Shown one piece after another: positions 1 through 14,255 of a stretch of DNA of 64,000 nucleotides (positions are counted from its first letter, which is position 1; each line of letters starts with the position of its first letter). A program made the position numbers and the translations under genes. The stretch comes from Cyprinodon diabolis. Its lineage: Eukaryota > Chordata > Actinopteri > Cyprinodontiformes > Cyprinodontidae. The DNA lies in contig CM060080.1 of NCBI GenBank assembly GCA_030533445.1, positions 23,575,377 through 23,639,376 on the forward strand. The letters are read 5' to 3'. Under the pieces are notes generated by a model, which saw only the letters and a program-made list of their open reading frames with translations, made no database searches and was not told the origin of the DNA.

Positions 1-1502
1 AATGAAATCTAAACGTCTAACTGTAAAAGTGTAAAACATACAGGGATCCAGGTAACTGATACACCTGCATCATGTCGGTGTGTAGACTCACACTCCGTGG
101 TCAGCCTCAGACAGCACAATAGATTCACCAGGAAACCAGCCCGTATCAGATTCCTCTCAAAATGAGCAGGGTCCACAATGAGCTCAGAGTCATGCTGGAA
201 GTCGTCTCTTCCCGTGCCAATGTATCTTAAACCTCACAGCAAGGAGAAGCAAACAAATTCCCAACATTTGAAGAAAAAACAAACCAAATCACATTAAAAC
301 TGAGAGCAGAACAGAAAACTATTCAGATCTGCTGGTGCGTGTTTAATGTCAGATTATATTTGCCAAAAGTTTCTACTATATGTGACGGTAGACAATAAAA
401 CAGTGTTTTAAGTAACACTCAAATTACCACCTCCAGGGCTGTTTGCCTCTGCCAGCCAGGCAACCTGAAGTTTACATCAAAGTCTGTCCAGACTCATAAA
501 TCATGCAATAAAAATGTTGAAAGTCTGTCAGAAAAAGTAGTCAATAATATACACTTGGTTACTAAAGGTGCTATAGCTGCTCTGACAATAATAAACAGAG
601 CTGTATGAGAACCTTCGTTTTAGGGGCAAAACTGACATTTTTAATGACTCATTCAGTATAAAGCAAAATTTTAAACATGGTATCATCATTCAGTTTCTGG
701 GTTTTGATGCTCTCCGTTAAAAAATAAATAAAATACACCCAAGAGCAAAGATTAGAGCAGTTTAGGACTGTGATGCTACATCTTAGGGATGATGGTGTGA
801 AATCAACCAGAGCCAAAAATTAGACCTGGATCTTGATGGAAACATTCAGTGGTGCAGACTTTAAATTACTATCTAAATAGATATCTAAATATCTAATGTA
901 ATCTCTAAAAATTTTTTGGGGGGGTGATGCTTGATATTTTTTTTAATTATTCAGACCAAAATTAACTAAAACAATAGAGAAGGAAAAGTTTGAATATGAT
1001 GAACCCTAAATGGTTTTAAACCATCAGCAGATTATTTTAGCCTATTACAAAATAGCAGTTGTGCTAAGATCATTATAAATATGCTTCTCCCAAGCTTTAT
1101 GTTTCTACTCATAAAAAAAAATCGAGAAGTTCAGAAATCTAACACCCGGATTTTTCCACTCGAGTCAGATCTGTTGCAGACCGTCTGGGTCTGTGAAAAG
1201 AAACGCCTAGAAAATCAGCAGTAAAACACTCTGGAGAATGTGGAAACATTCTCATTAATTAACAATGTAAGGCAGGAGGGCCCTGAAGCTACAGTGGTCT
1301 GCTTTTCCTACATTCAACTCATCTAACTTAAGCACATGGGTTACTAACAGGACTGAAGAACTGCATTACATGATTGGGAGATAATTCAGCTAATTAAATT
1401 AGCATCCAATGAGGATTGGAATAACTGGCAAAACAGCATCAGCAGCAAAGATTTGTGTCAAAGAGCAACTGGACCAACGTGACCTGCGAGCACAGAATGG
1501 TA
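1..1502. other. Non-coding, no recognised feature
   Basis: AT-rich sequence with no open reading frame of note and no recognised repeat boundary. Given the minus-strand nhsl3 exon at 14.3 kb, this is probably deep intron of that gene or its flank. Nothing in the sequence itself proves this. Confidence 0.5.
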
Positions 1503-1510
1503 GTCTAGAC

Positions 1511-2929
1511 TAGGGCTGCAACTAACGATTATTTTAAAAATCGATGAATCGGCCGATAATTTTTTCGATTAATCGATGAATCGGACAAAAAATATTTTTT
1601 ATATTAACTTCTTTATTCCAAAATAAACATTTTAGACAGAACAAACAAGCACACAAGTTGCTCATTAACTGTACTGGTGCAATATGAAAAATAAATGTTT
1701 GTGTTAAAACTTCGCAACCTTACATGAGAAATGTAGCTGTACATCCACAAAATACAGGATACTTTGTTTCATAAAGTGCAAAAAAAAGACAGGTAGTTTT
1801 GTTTTTAAAAGCCCCTAAGGGGTTCAAACAATAGGCCCCCCCATTTCAACAAATGAGTTTTTTTTAGACTAGAAGAGTTCTGCCTTTTAAGACAGGAAAG
1901 TATAGCAGTTAAAGACGCTACTTGAGAAAATACTCAACCATAGAGATAAAAATAGCCCTGTGATTCAAATTATAAATTGTATTTGGAATAAAAATGAGAG
2001 AACTAGGGGTGCTAAAAAACACATCCTCCAAAGACAGATATTTACATGGGAATGTGGCATATAATTAATTGACATATTACTGATCTTGCTGGATTTTATT
2101 CTGCTTTACTTCCATAAATTACAGGATCTTCTTTACTTTATCTTTGCCAAAAGATTTAAACTTTAAAAGCCTTGCCCTCATAATTTGCAAGTTAATTTGT
2201 TTATAAAGTAATTACAAACGCTGCTTAAGCTAATTCAAATAAAATTAAAAGTAAAATAAGTAGCCAACCTTATCACTGTCTGTAACCTACTAACAAGGTA
2301 AGGAGAGCATCAGATGAGCTACCTGAGAAACTAACGTTACGTTTCCCCACTTTAAAACGAAACAAACATGGTGTTATGTTAATTTGTTTTGACAAAAGTT
2401 GCATGTTACAACTTTTTTCACTTTACAAAGCGCAGGCTATTTTAATTATTGTGATCAATTTGCGCCGTCCATCCTGGCGCATGCGCGCTTCATTTGCAGT
2501 CTGGACGCTAAGGGTAAACATCCTGTGGCTCTGACTGAAACGCTGAGAGGGACTCCTGCGGGAGCGGGAGAACGGGGTTGGGATGGGGGAGGCGCCCCAC
2601 GGCAGAGTAGGAACGATACATGCTTTCACGTAAGAGTCTCCAAAAGCCGCCAGTGACACCGTAAAAAGTTGCCAGATTTGTCGCTAGTCGCTTTTTTTGA
2701 AAAATAGTCGCTGGAGGGGTCTGAAAGGTAGCTGAGTTGGCAACACTGCACCTGCGGCGCTGTCTCGCTCTGCCGTATTTTTTCTTCTTCCCCCGTTTCA
2801 GTCAAGTGGATGTGATGGCGGCGGATGACGCATTAATCGCGCGACACAACTAATCGATGATGAAATTCGTTGCCAACGCTTTTAAAAGTCGATTTTTATC
2901 GATTTTATCGATTCGTTGTTTCAGCCCTA
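1511..2929. mobile_element. Non-autonomous hAT-type DNA transposon, 1419 bp
   Basis: The left end reads TAGGGCTGCAACTAACGATT and the right end is its imperfect inverse (GATTCGTTGTTTCAGCCCTA). The element is flanked by an exact 8-bp direct repeat, GTCTAGAC, at 1503-1510 and 2930-2937. Eight-base target duplications with short TIRs are the hallmark of the hAT superfamily. The ends are rich in ATCGAT-type motifs. The interior around 2460-2850 is CpG-rich, unlike the surrounding DNA, and may be an acquired promoter-like segment. No transposase reading frame survives, so it must have moved in trans. Strand is not assigned. Confidence 0.88.
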
Positions 2930-3319
2930 GTCTAGACGTCACAAAGCAGTGCAATGTTTACGAAAGTGATAAGAGATGTCACAGTTCTATCATAATACAA
3001 TGTTGAAAAAACGGAGCCGACAATATAAGATCCCATAATAACCAGACAAAGCAAAGAGCGCAAAACTATTTATATTGTGTTTTCATTCAGAGCAATGACT
3101 GCTGTGCTGAGAGGAGCCTGTATGAATGAGCAGTCAGAGCCTGGCTGATGATGTGACGGTCGGATGAAAAGTAACATGACCATTCAGACCACAGATGCTA
3201 TAAAGAAAACTAGAGAATACATATCAGATTTAATTCTAAATATGAAAAAGGCTCAATTAGACTTTTTATTTGAGGTGAAAGGATTCTGACCACCATGAAA
3301 AAGTTGAATACTGTTGCAC

Positions 3320-3630
3320 TGGTGCCTTGCAGCAACAACGTTCTGGGTTTAATTCAGTCTTCCTGCATGGAGTTTGCAAGTTCTCCCTGTGCATGCGTGG
3401 GTTCTCTCCGGGTACTCCGACCACTTCCCACAGTCCAAAACAATGACTTTTAGGTTAATTGGCTTTCCTAAAATTTCATTAGGTGTAAGTGTGTACATGA
3501 ATAGTTGTTTTTCCTGTTTGTCTCTGTGTTGCCCTACAATAGACTGGTGAACTGTCCAGCATGTACCGTGCCTCTCGCCCACTGACAGCTGAAGATGGTC
3601 ACCAGCACCCAAGCAGGAATAAGCATGATG
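3320..3630 (+). mobile_element. SINE-like interspersed repeat, copy 1
   Basis: The sequence shares a long diverged match with 26930-27190 in the same orientation. Both have a B-box-like start (GGTT-GGGTTTAATTC here), then a gene-desert-style conserved core with GGAGTTTGCAAGTTCTCCCT and a GGGTTCTCTCCGGGTACTCC block. A CCCACAGTCCAAAA block and a TTAGGTGTAAGTGTG block follow. The B-box remnant suggests a tRNA-derived SINE of the type common in fish genomes. The family name is not asserted. Confidence 0.6.
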
Positions 3631-6600
3631 GAAAATGGATGGAAAAATTCAAGAGAAATTTTATGTGAGTTGTATTTGCCAACAGTATTAACATAGCCTA
3701 TGTTTTGGAGCTGGAAATAAAAAGGGTTGGAATAATCTCTGTACAGGGCTTTTACTTTCTGGACCAGAAATAAAGCAAAAAACAAACTTTTTTTCCCATA
3801 AAAAAGGAGGATTCAAGAAAATGGACACATATTACTTTTGGATATAAAAACACAAGTTGTATGGAGATGCCACTATTTTTGGTACCAGTTCTTTTCTCCA
3901 AATATCTCAAGGTCTGTAAATTTTGTTTTCACAGAAGGAAAAGCATGTCCTTGAAAAACTGCAGCAAACACTTTTTCAACCTTTACTCAGCTTTGCAACA
4001 ATAGTGCAGTTAAACCAACAAAGTTATCTTCAACAAAACTATCAGCAGTCTGTTTCTCCAAAACCAGATAAGTTAACCACAGATGTCATGAATGGTGGCT
4101 TACAAAACTCACAAAATGAGGCACATACTTATCAACATCCATGAAGAACTGCTAGTGTTGGCCAATATTTTCCCTCTCCCAGACAATAACCTGTGCAGCT
4201 AAGGCAAAGCCACGGTCACATTTCTGCATATCTTGACAATGAAACAATGTTATGATTTCATGAATTATCCCTGTTGTTTTTTGCTGTTTTGTGGACGTCA
4301 TTTACAACAAAACTAAACAACACAACAAAGATGATCAGGAACATGATCAACCAACCAAAGCTTGCTGGCCCGTTTAGTAGAAATTTAGATGAATAGCTGC
4401 AACTAGTGACCTAAATATGATTGCATGTGACAGGTGGGTGTGGTGACTTATCAGCTATTGTTAGAAAATCCTACCAAACAGTCTTAACACCAAGAGGTTT
4501 GCACAACTGTTTACTTAAATAAGCAAAGCTACTAATTTTGATGTTGTTATCTTCCTTGGTTGTTGTTTTTTTTTTTGCGTATTTCCATCTTTTTTCAGAC
4601 ATTATTCTTCTATAGTATTAAATCCAACAGTACCAAATGCATAGGAGAAAATCCTAATTTATAAAAAGGTAGAAGCTTTAAAATAGTCTTTTTGTTTCAT
4701 TAAAACAACCTAATAAAATCTAATTCAGTTGCATAAATCCCCCTGAAACGACGGTTTGAGAAAGAGGCAGTTAAGAGTGATTACTTCCCACCATGAAAGG
4801 GAGAGAGCGAAACTATTACCAGTCCGTTTTCTTAAACCTGTTCTCCTGCTCTTCTTTGTTTTTGTGCCATGTGGAGCAACAAAGGTGCCTTTTGCCTTTG
4901 TTCTTTTTGTCCCTTCTTTGAAGCAATACAGTATTTCAGCCATCAGATGTTATCTTTCCTTGCTCTTCTTATAGAACATGGCGATTCCTCTGCAGTAGGT
5001 TTCCATGCTGATTCTTGCTTTATTCACTAGATTATCAATATTGATTAAAACTGTCAAATTCCAAAGTACGCCAAGTTCCAAGTTCTAGTTCACTTAAAAA
5101 ACAAATTCAGACAGAAGAGAGTCTACGGCTTCTTTAAGGGCCACTGGATAATTGCCTTGCAGCATCTTGCTGTGTCAGCAAGGCAGGCCAAAGAACAGAT
5201 TTCTAATATTCTGCACATAATCAAGGAGAGTCCTAAAATATAGAGATTTCACAACACCACGTGTCCTTCTGATTTGATTAGAAGCATCCAAAGGTGCTAG
5301 TAAAGAGTTTATTCCGGCAACTTTCAAAATGTTTTTACTTGCTTGTAAGTCATAGTAGAAACTGATCGCAGGGCTACTCAGCACCTGGGGGCCTTTCCAG
5401 TTTAACATTCAACTTTGCATGCTTCATGTGCACAAAAACAGCCAGAAAAAAAGACAGACAATTTATGGAAGAGGTTGTTTTTTTTATCTATTAAATATAG
5501 AGGATCCAAGTCTGAGTGAGGAAGCACTGAATGTGGTGTGATAACAACTAAGACTGGGCAACCGAAGTTTGTCAAGCATTACATCAGGTTGGGCTGCAGG
5601 AAGCAACCACATCCCAGCGTCTTCCTGCCGATGTTCCTGCATTTTAGAGCTTTCCTATTTGTGAAAGCTGTATGTTCATGTAAGATACTGCTGTGTTTTC
5701 TTCTGTTCTCAATAAGTACACAACATTTCTGAATAAATCTGCAGATTTATCAGCAGAATGATGGGTAGTATCCCTCCATCCAGAAAACAACACAACGATT
5801 CTGTTGCTTAAGTTTTTTTTAGGTGGTTCACATTCGAGTTGAATAGAAGAAGATGAGGAGTTTGAAAGCAGTCTGGAGGAAATTTATTGCTTATAATCAT
5901 CATCATTTTTATCCTGTGGACAAAATAAACAACATTTCTTTATTGTGTATTTTTTATACTTATGGAATTACTGATAAATGACTTGGTACTATGATATGGG
6001 TTGTATTTTCTACCTTAACAAACCTAAAAAACCTGGACTAAAAAACTTTTTAAAGATTTTTGGTACAAATCTACTTTTCCCTGATGTATTGCAGCTATAT
6101 TTCATGACAATAAAATATAGTCGTTTAAACTCTGAGCTACATCCCCTTTTATATTCTCTAGATAAAGATAGTATTTAAATTTGGTTCTTTATCACATTAT
6201 TTGACTTTTAAGTATGCAAAACAATATTTATGTTTGCAAAACTATTATGTAAAACATAGCTCTAAAATAATGTCTAAAGACCTTATTTCAACTTTGATCT
6301 AGAGATGAACAAAGTTCATACAAGGTGGTCATTTAACTGTTTTAAGCATGCAAACAGTCAGATCAGTGAATGTGAAACATCCAACTCTTTAGCATTGATA
6401 CCGTTACTAAGAACAGAAAACTACATCTTTTCAGTGTCAGTGAGGTGTTTCAGTTGGAAAAACTGATGAAGTACATAGATATAAGGGCAAAATTCCACTG
6501 TTTTCTAGGTAATGTTAAGATGTTTGCAGTCAAATCCAAAGAGGGAGAGAGAGAGAGAGAAAAAAAATAACAGAAGATAACAGGAAGGCTAAATGAAGTC

Positions 6601-8157
6601 AAGCAAAGTTGTTTTAGATTATACCTGTTAATCTTTCACCTTCTGTTATGGAGCAGGTTGAATTTGGAAATGTTTAGAGTTAAATTAAGTAAAGTAAGGA
6701 CCTAATGTCTTTAGAAGCGACACGGAGACCACCGCCACAGTATCACTACTAACTGCACTAATTCCTTACACAAGGAATTTGTCTCGTTTCATTTTCAAAT
6801 AAAGTTTTATAGCAACTTGCTCTCTTAAATTGAAATTCTGCTCTGCTTGAAATACAAAAAATGATAATTGATAATTCATGATGGGAAGGCTAGGTAAACA
6901 TCTTTATCAAATGTTTTAATCTGAAATACAATCAATATTTCAGATTGAAGCTTCACAGAACAAGCTATCAGAAATAAGTCACACAAATCTTATCTGTGCA
7001 TCTCTAATTTGACCTGAATAAGAATCTTAAAAAAAGCTATGTGTCCCATACAGGGTTAAAACTTTTTTTAATGCTAATATGTTATGCCTCACAAATATTT
7101 TAACTGATTTAAGATTTAAAATTGTATTTCTGGGACACAGCCTCCTACTTAACAATCAACAAAAGGATCCAATTAGCTGGTTGAAAAGTCTCGATCCTGG
7201 CATGCAAACTGTACACAAACTCTCTCAAACACAAAGGGCTTCCTTTTTCTGGCTTCCTCAAAGAAATATCTAAAAGATCAGGAATGTGAGGAATCTTTCA
7301 GGGAGTGTTTCGAGCAAACAGGTGACCTTCGGAGCATATCTTGTTAGGGCTGTGTGACCTCATCAGACGTTAACTGGGTGTTTTTTTATTAAACTGAGGT
7401 AAATTTGTCAAGAAGTCAGTGATTAAAGGATAGACAGGATGGAAGAAGGAAAATGGGTTTTCTAGTTTGAGTAAAATGATAGCATGACATGAAAACTGAT
7501 CACTTCTAGAGAGTTTACCAAACACATATGAGCAAAGAAAAAAATGTAAACAAAAAAATGTAAAGACTGTTAGTCAGAGGTGTCAAATGTTTTTATATTT
7601 ATTACTCAGGTAGAAATATAAATCCTACTGTTTAAAAATACTTTTGTAAAAGTTAGAGTGTCAACTTAAGTTTTTTACTCAAGTAAAAATGTAAGGGTAC
7701 CATTTCTAAAACTACTTAAAGTATAAAAATAAAAGTAATACAGGGAATAATGTTAAGAACAGATGCTTTAAACTTATACTGGTTACTGTACTACCCTATT
7801 AAAGGAACAATTTTCTACAATTCTGGATGATAACTCCCTTATACTTAAGTTTCTTAGTTTTATAACCAATAGTAAGTGTTAATTATAACTTTGTATCATT
7901 ATGAAAAAACTATGCTTTTTGGTACGTGTCGAACAAATAGTTGGTGCCGGACCAACCACAAAGAAATTAATTCTCTAGATGAAATTATTTTGATAGTTTT
8001 AACTTTTTAAATACCAACAGGCCATAACTAAAAACTAACGAGTCAATTTAAGAATGTAAGGAGTAGAAGGTAGAGATAATTGATTAAAAAAATTGGAGTA
8101 GAAGTGAAAAGTTGTCTAAAAAATAATTACTCCTGTAATAGGCAAAGTTTCTACTTA

Positions 8158-8448
8158 CACTGAAAAAACAATCTAGAAATAAAGTACAAATTTCTTAAAT
8201 TAAGTGCATTTACCCTTAATTTGAGAAGGTAAATGAGATAGTTTGCCAATAGAATGAGTATTTTTACTCCTAAAATAAGATGTTTAAATAAAATGCACTG
8301 GAAAAAAGACAATGCAATATTTTCTTATTTTAAGTGTAAATTGTCTTGTTCCATTGGCAAAATTTCTCTTTTACCTCCTCAATTCAAGAACAAATGTACT
8401 TATTTTAAGAAAAAATGGCTTATCTAGATTTTGATTTTTTTTCCAGTG
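8158..8448. mobile_element. MITE with CACTG/CAGTG termini, 291 bp
   Basis: The left end, CACTGAAAAAACAATCTAGA, is matched by the inverse of the right end, which reads CACTGGAAAAAAAATCAAAA then TCTAGATA. The interior is also roughly palindromic, with AAATAAGATG and TTTTAAG blocks mirrored about the centre. The element is flanked by TTA on the left and TAA on the right, compatible with a TA target duplication. It is too short to code for anything, so it is a foldback-type miniature element. Confidence 0.65.
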
Positions 8449-11400
8449 TAAGTTAACAAAATATTTGTACTTTGTTATTTGATTCCTCTACTGTAAGTCT
8501 GGGCTGTTTTGTTGAATTTAGCAGAACGTAAAACCGTTTTATAAAATTAATGGTTTAAGCACACTACAAGGTTTGGGAGGTCAGGGTTCATCTGACTGAA
8601 GCCTGCCTGTATCCAGTTCCTTTGACTTGATACACAGCATGAGTCACGTTATACAAAACCTCCGTTGCAGGAGCAAAGGGTAAGAAGCCTACAAATGGTT
8701 GGATGTTACAACCAACCAGGAATCCAGGTCGACCTGCTAAACCCATGACCAAAAGAAAATGAAAACAAATTAAAATCTTAGACCTGCTGACATCAGTTTG
8801 CTCAGTCTGTTACTCGAAGCAAACAGATGAGGATGTCGATTGTCCTGTAACTTATCTCGACATTTCAAACCATAGACGGATGGCCTACGTTAAAGGCTGA
8901 TTTCTTCACATCTAATTCAGCCTTATTTAATTTTCCTGGACATGATGAGCATCAAATAGTAATCTGAAATAAGTTGGAGCTTCTTTCTAAAATGTTCCAT
9001 TAAAAATCTGCTTGTGGAGAAATTTTGGTCGACTTTTGTTTCCAAAGAGATGCTTCATGTCTAAAGTCTACTAATGTACAGCACATTACACAGTTATAAG
9101 AACCCCTTAAAAAAAAAAATTGTCCTTTAATTGTAGTAGGATAGTCTCAGACTGAAAGATTTGCTGCAGTGCCTATATGTAGATCCAAGGATACAGGAAA
9201 TCAATCACAAATAAAAAAAAGAACTGAAAATCACATAATCCAGCAAATTTTATATAATAGGATTTGTTTAGCAGGTGCTAATCAATGTGACTCCACAAAT
9301 GTATTTGGATTTATCATTTCTTTTTTATAGAATGAGATTAAGCTAATGCACTAGAATTGAATAAATACGGAGCCTTTAAAAATATCTATAGCAGAGATAA
9401 TAAGTATTGTTGCGGCCAATGAACAATCAATGGTAAGCTACTGAATTAGTTCAAGAAACATTGATCCTAGGGGGTTTTTTTTGTTTTTTTTTTTAAGTTC
9501 TTGAAAGGTCTGTGTCAACGTCATTAACATCTCTATGCGTTTCACAATATCACAAAGTTGAAGCTCCGTGTGTATGTGTGAATACACATTATGGAGCCTT
9601 TAAGTACAACTGTTAAAGCTATAAGAAAAAAAGAGTAACCGGACCCAGAACCCCCCTGGTCCCCCCCGTAAGAATCTTGGCATGGCTTCTAATTAACCGG
9701 CTCCTTCATACCAAGCTTTGAATGATCAGGAGGCGTCACCTGGAGGGACTCACTTTTCCGGGCAAATGTTCAGTTAAAGCACAACTCGCTTCTACAATAA
9801 ACCTCCTGCACTGTATTTTAGGAGTTTCTCTTCTAGTGAACAGCGTCTGTTGTGCTTTGCTTGTTGCCAACGCTACAACTGATCATTGCTAAGGGCTCAG
9901 TAGCTATGCTGCATGTAAACCAATTAAACTTCAAGCTTCATAGTAATAAGCAGCTCAGAGTCCTGCTGCTTTAAGGGAAAACGATGCAACAAGTCTGTAT
10001 GTGCCATTTTAAATTAGCTAAAATATTTATACTGTGTTTTAGAAAATATAATCCCGATGAGAGGTGAATTAAAAGATTGTGCTATCTGTCCTGAAGCGGA
10101 CCTCTAAGCCGACCTTGACAATGAAGAAAAAAAAGACCTTATCTCTTCTCAGAGTTTGCTCTGTCAAACAAAACTCCACTTTTTAGGGAAAAAAAGGTTT
10201 GCAAAATACTTATTGCAACTGAGCCCGCACGTATATGTTCTAGTGATCTTTGACGTCAATGTAATCCATATCAAAAGACACGACTAAACAAAATAAAGTG
10301 TCTACATATTTATCCTGTGCTGTAGGTTTCATTTGGTGATATGAGACTGAATGAGTCTTGAATCACATGGAAATCCCCAACACCCTCCCTGCTTGGGCTT
10401 CCACTGTGAGAACAAGCAGCAAAATAAACCAGCAGAGGCTCCTCCGTCTGTAAAAATGTGAGCCAGGATCATAAGTGCTGCCAGGCAAACACAAGTAAAC
10501 ATCCCTGACACACTAAAAACTGCCTCCACTTGTGTTGTTTTATCTAAGCGAACTCAATAACAAGGGAAATGTGCTTGAATCCGAACTGTTTTTATGTTTC
10601 GCCTCTTCTGCATTAAAGTTCAATTAATTTGCTAAGAGAAACTACAGTTGGCGTTGACGGTTCACGTTTATCAGGACTGGAAAAAGAATAGTCTCACAAA
10701 AACAAACTGTACTGGAAGAGAAAAACCTGCTGATAAAAGAGTGCAGCTCTACAAGCTCCGACTTGATCTGCAAAGCACAGCTCTGGGAAAAGTCAAAACG
10801 TTGCTAAAACTTTCTTGGTAATTTATGAACACTTCTCTTTAGAAGATAGTCTCTAAAAGCAGGCCTTTACTTAAGATAACTGCTGTTTATTCACATATCC
10901 GACTAACATTTAGAGGCACTCCTCTCTTACCATCTATCACATCTAGAGGCAGAAGAATTATGCTTTTCTTTTACATTTTGGTATAAAGAAAAACAGGAAA
11001 TATGACACTTGTGGAAAAGACATGGCTGTTATTTACATCTTTTTTCTGTTAACACTAGATTATAGAGTAGACTATGGCAAACAACTTGATCATTTAGGCC
11101 AAGAAGGGAAGCAGAAATAAGTGTTCAATATCCATCTAGTGAACAAACACAAATCCCTCTGGAAGCCCGTAAATTATATCTTTATTCTTTCTCGGTTATA
11201 TCACGGTCGCATTCCTACATATTTGTACAGCTGCACCTTTCCATTGATCATTGGTTGGAATGTGTTTATTTTTACTTGATTGGTCAAAAAAATATCTTAA
11301 AGTGCAATTTAACTGAAACTTTTTTTTTTAACCAGCACTGACAAACTAACTGCTGCTTTCACTCGTCCTGGAACACCCCCTATTAAACCCCCACCACTCA

Positions 11401-12142
11401 TACCCACACTTAGCCCTCAGGCCCTTTTGGCGCTGACCACATTAGTAGCATGTTTCAAAACTTTACTTGCAATCCATTGCATTCATCAAGACTTAAAACC
11501 TGGAACATGTTCCGTCAATAAACATATCAACCCACCCTAAGCAGTATTATAATTTGTGTAAATTGATTAGGGAGGTTAGTGGACAATATTATGCTTTAAT
11601 GTATAAACTGAAACAATCAAATTCCTTTCTTTAAATTTAGATCAAAAATATGAAATCATTTCAACGTGGCTCTTTTATTTTAAGTGCTATTTCTTTAAAC
11701 ACAGCCTAAGATAAAACACAATAAACTGTGGGAAGAAGCCGGGCACTAAACGTAAAAGCACTTCAAATACCAGCGACCATTGTGTGCAAGGCACCTGAAG
11801 AGGGAAAAAAAAAAAATTTGGTTTTTGGTTTCTCTGAAACATTCAGCCGTGTTAACTCCATGCAGTGTTGGAAAAACAACAGCAATGACCTCATGGAGGA
11901 ATTTACTCCTGCTCATTAAAAAAAAAAAATCACAGGATGTGAGGTAATTTTTAAATAGTTTAGAGTCACCAAGTGTACAATGCCCAAAAATATTCCACAA
12001 TATAGGTGTAGTGCTTATAGAGAGGTCATTTATATGTTTGAATTTAAAATATTCAGAGGGAATTAAGAAAAAACAGAATTAAAAGACTGTTCCAAACTGA
12101 GCTAGATTTATCAGTTGTTTCTTTAAAAAAGGGTCTCTCGAT

Positions 12143-12567
12143 TAGAGCTGCAACTAACGATCATTTGGCTGCTCATTAATCTGTCAATTATTTTTTCAAT
12201 TGATCGATTAATAACTACATAGCAAAATGTTCCTTAAATAAGACTCTTTTACATAATTTAACCCGGTGAAGCAAAATATTTCCCACTTTATGATTGAGCA
12301 TATTGACTGTTTTTTTTATCCTAAATGGTAAATATTTATACTTTTTTTTTTTTTTTACAATGTTGAAATATTTACTGCTCTAAGTGGCTTTCTCTGTCAG
12401 CTGATGGCATGTTTTTTTTTTTTTAGGTCTATTTACTCCACTTAATGATTAATCCAGAATTTCCCCATTGTGGGATAATAAAGGGATTTTTTTTTAAATA
12501 AATTACTGAATTAGTTAACGCTTATTTGGATTAATAACGATTAATCCAACAATTTGTTCCAGCCCTA
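12143..12567. mobile_element. Decayed hAT-type element related to 1511-2929
   Basis: The left end, TAGAGCTGCAACTAACGATC, differs from the 1511 element by few bases in its first 20, and the right end TTTGTTCCAGCCCTA is its imperfect inverse. The interior contains the ATTAATCC-type AT-rich motifs. The flanking 8-mers CTCTCGAT and CTCTGGAG match at only some positions, so the target duplication has decayed or the boundary is shifted. Confidence 0.6.
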
Positions 12568-13499
12568 CTCTGGAGTATTCAGGTTTTTTAAAAACTGTCT
12601 GAAAAGCAAAGAAAAGTGGCCCTTTGACTACTAAGATAAGATGCTTGATTTTCCTCATCAAACTCTACATTATGAAAACAAACTTCTTACCAACTCTAAA
12701 GCACGGTGATGGAGGTGTGATGATTGGGCCATCTTTTGCAATGACAGGAACAAAGTTCTCTGTAGCCATTGAGTTGACTATAAACTCCTGACTAAATCAA
12801 AGTATTTTAAATAAACTTCAACTAGAGCAACTGACAGATGATCAGTATCAACAACCCTTGTCTGAAGCAAGAGCCCATCCTCAGAGGGACAACAGGGTTT
12901 GGCCCCTTAAACAGTCAAATATCAGTTCTACCTCATTCAGCTGCAGGGTTCTCCACTGGTAAATGAATGACTAACCAAGGTGGCCAAATGCCAATAGCAT
13001 TGTTAATGGTAAGGACTGTGACCTAAGAATACACCAGTTCAATTTAATCCTGCTTTTGTCAATTCGTAACACTTAGTGGTTTTCTTTATAGATTCTGATT
13101 TTGTCCATATCAAATGGAGCACATACAGACTCATCAGTGTACAATTTGTTTTTACCGGATTAATAAATGCATGAAGAGATGGTGGGTCAATATAAAAAAT
13201 AATTGTTTGGGGATTTGTGACAGAGTTATCAAAAATGATTTCAAGATTATTCTGATCTTTGCATCATAGTACCAGAGCATGCCGTTTATTGTAGCTTCTA
13301 TAGACACTAGATTATTGACTTTTTAGTTTTTATGCACTTCATGCAAAAAATTAAAAATAATAAAAAAATATATATATTTTAACAAATCCAATGTAACTTT
13401 TAGAATTTTTTTCTAATTATCTAATAATTAGACATTTTCTGACAAAATTTCACAACAATTATATAAAGTTTGTGTTGAAAACTTTTTGAACACCTGAAA

Positions 13500-14060
13500 A
13501 TTATTACATTAAGATTTGCAAAAAGTATATTGGAGAGGAAGATGCTCAACGTTTATTTTTGTGGGTTCAACTAACGCTTCCATTTATTAAAAACTTTAAT
13601 ACTGCTTTGCTTTATCTGGCACAGGGTGCCTTGGATCTCTGCAGGGTTCAATGAAAGACTATCAGGGGATTATAGAGAGAAATGTGCTGGCCAGTATCAG
13701 AAAGCTGGGTCTCACTCACAGGTTAACAGGATAATGACCCAAAACACAGCTTAAAAACAGCCAAGAATGGCTAAGAGGAAAACATTCTGAAATGGCTTCT
13801 ATGAGCCCTGACCTAAATCCTATTGAGCATCTTTGGAAGGAGCTGAAACAATAATTTCTGGAAAAGGGTAGCCTTCAAACCTGAGCCAACTGCAACAGTT
13901 TGCTCATAAGGGGTGGGCCAAAATACCTGCCGACAGGAGCAGGAGTCTCATTGAGAATAACAGGAATTAACTCATCGCAGTGATTGACTCAAGAAATTGT
14001 GAAACAAAATATAAAGTTGGGGAGCCATCATTTTTGTCCAGGCTTTTTCATGAGTTGATT
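13500..14060 (+). mobile_element. Tc1/mariner-like transposase relic
   Basis: Two catalytic-core signatures of Tc1-like DD34E transposases can be read on the plus strand, in frames broken by frameshifts and stops. CAGGATAATGACCCAAAACA encodes QDNDPKH at about 13728. [16 protein letters not shown] is encoded at about 13803-13851 and carries the catalytic glutamate. No continuous frame survives. The right part ends with a motif (CATCATTTTTGTCCAGGC) typical of Tc1-like termini. The left terminus was not found. The relic is inactive. Confidence 0.75.
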
Positions 14061-14255
14061 TCCCAAAAATCATCTTCTTGACTCATTACTGAAAAGTAAT
14101 GTTTGACTTTAATTTTTTAATTTCCATAGAATTTTTAATTATTATAACTTTTAGTTTTTTTGTGACCTTTGTGGGTCACAAAACACTCCACACGCAGATT
14201 TTGGAGAAATGGAGAATAAAAAAACCTAAAAGAACTGTATCCTGTGAAGCCTTAC

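Larger units (their letters stand above)
2938..14255. other. Long non-coding block, probably nhsl3 intron
   Basis: Apart from the SINE-like, MITE, hAT and Tc1 relics listed separately, I see no exon here. All reading frames are short and none resembles a known protein. A GA-rich tract lies near 6541-6560. An isolated perfect cAMP-response-element palindrome, TGACGTCA, lies at about 10253-10260. If the exon at 14.26-14.55 kb is nhsl3, this block is its downstream intron on the minus strand. Confidence 0.5.

Noticed and set aside
6919..6947. Small palindrome AATCTGAAATA ... TATTTCAGATT
   Set aside because: Only 11-bp arms in AT-rich DNA; within chance expectation for 64 kb.
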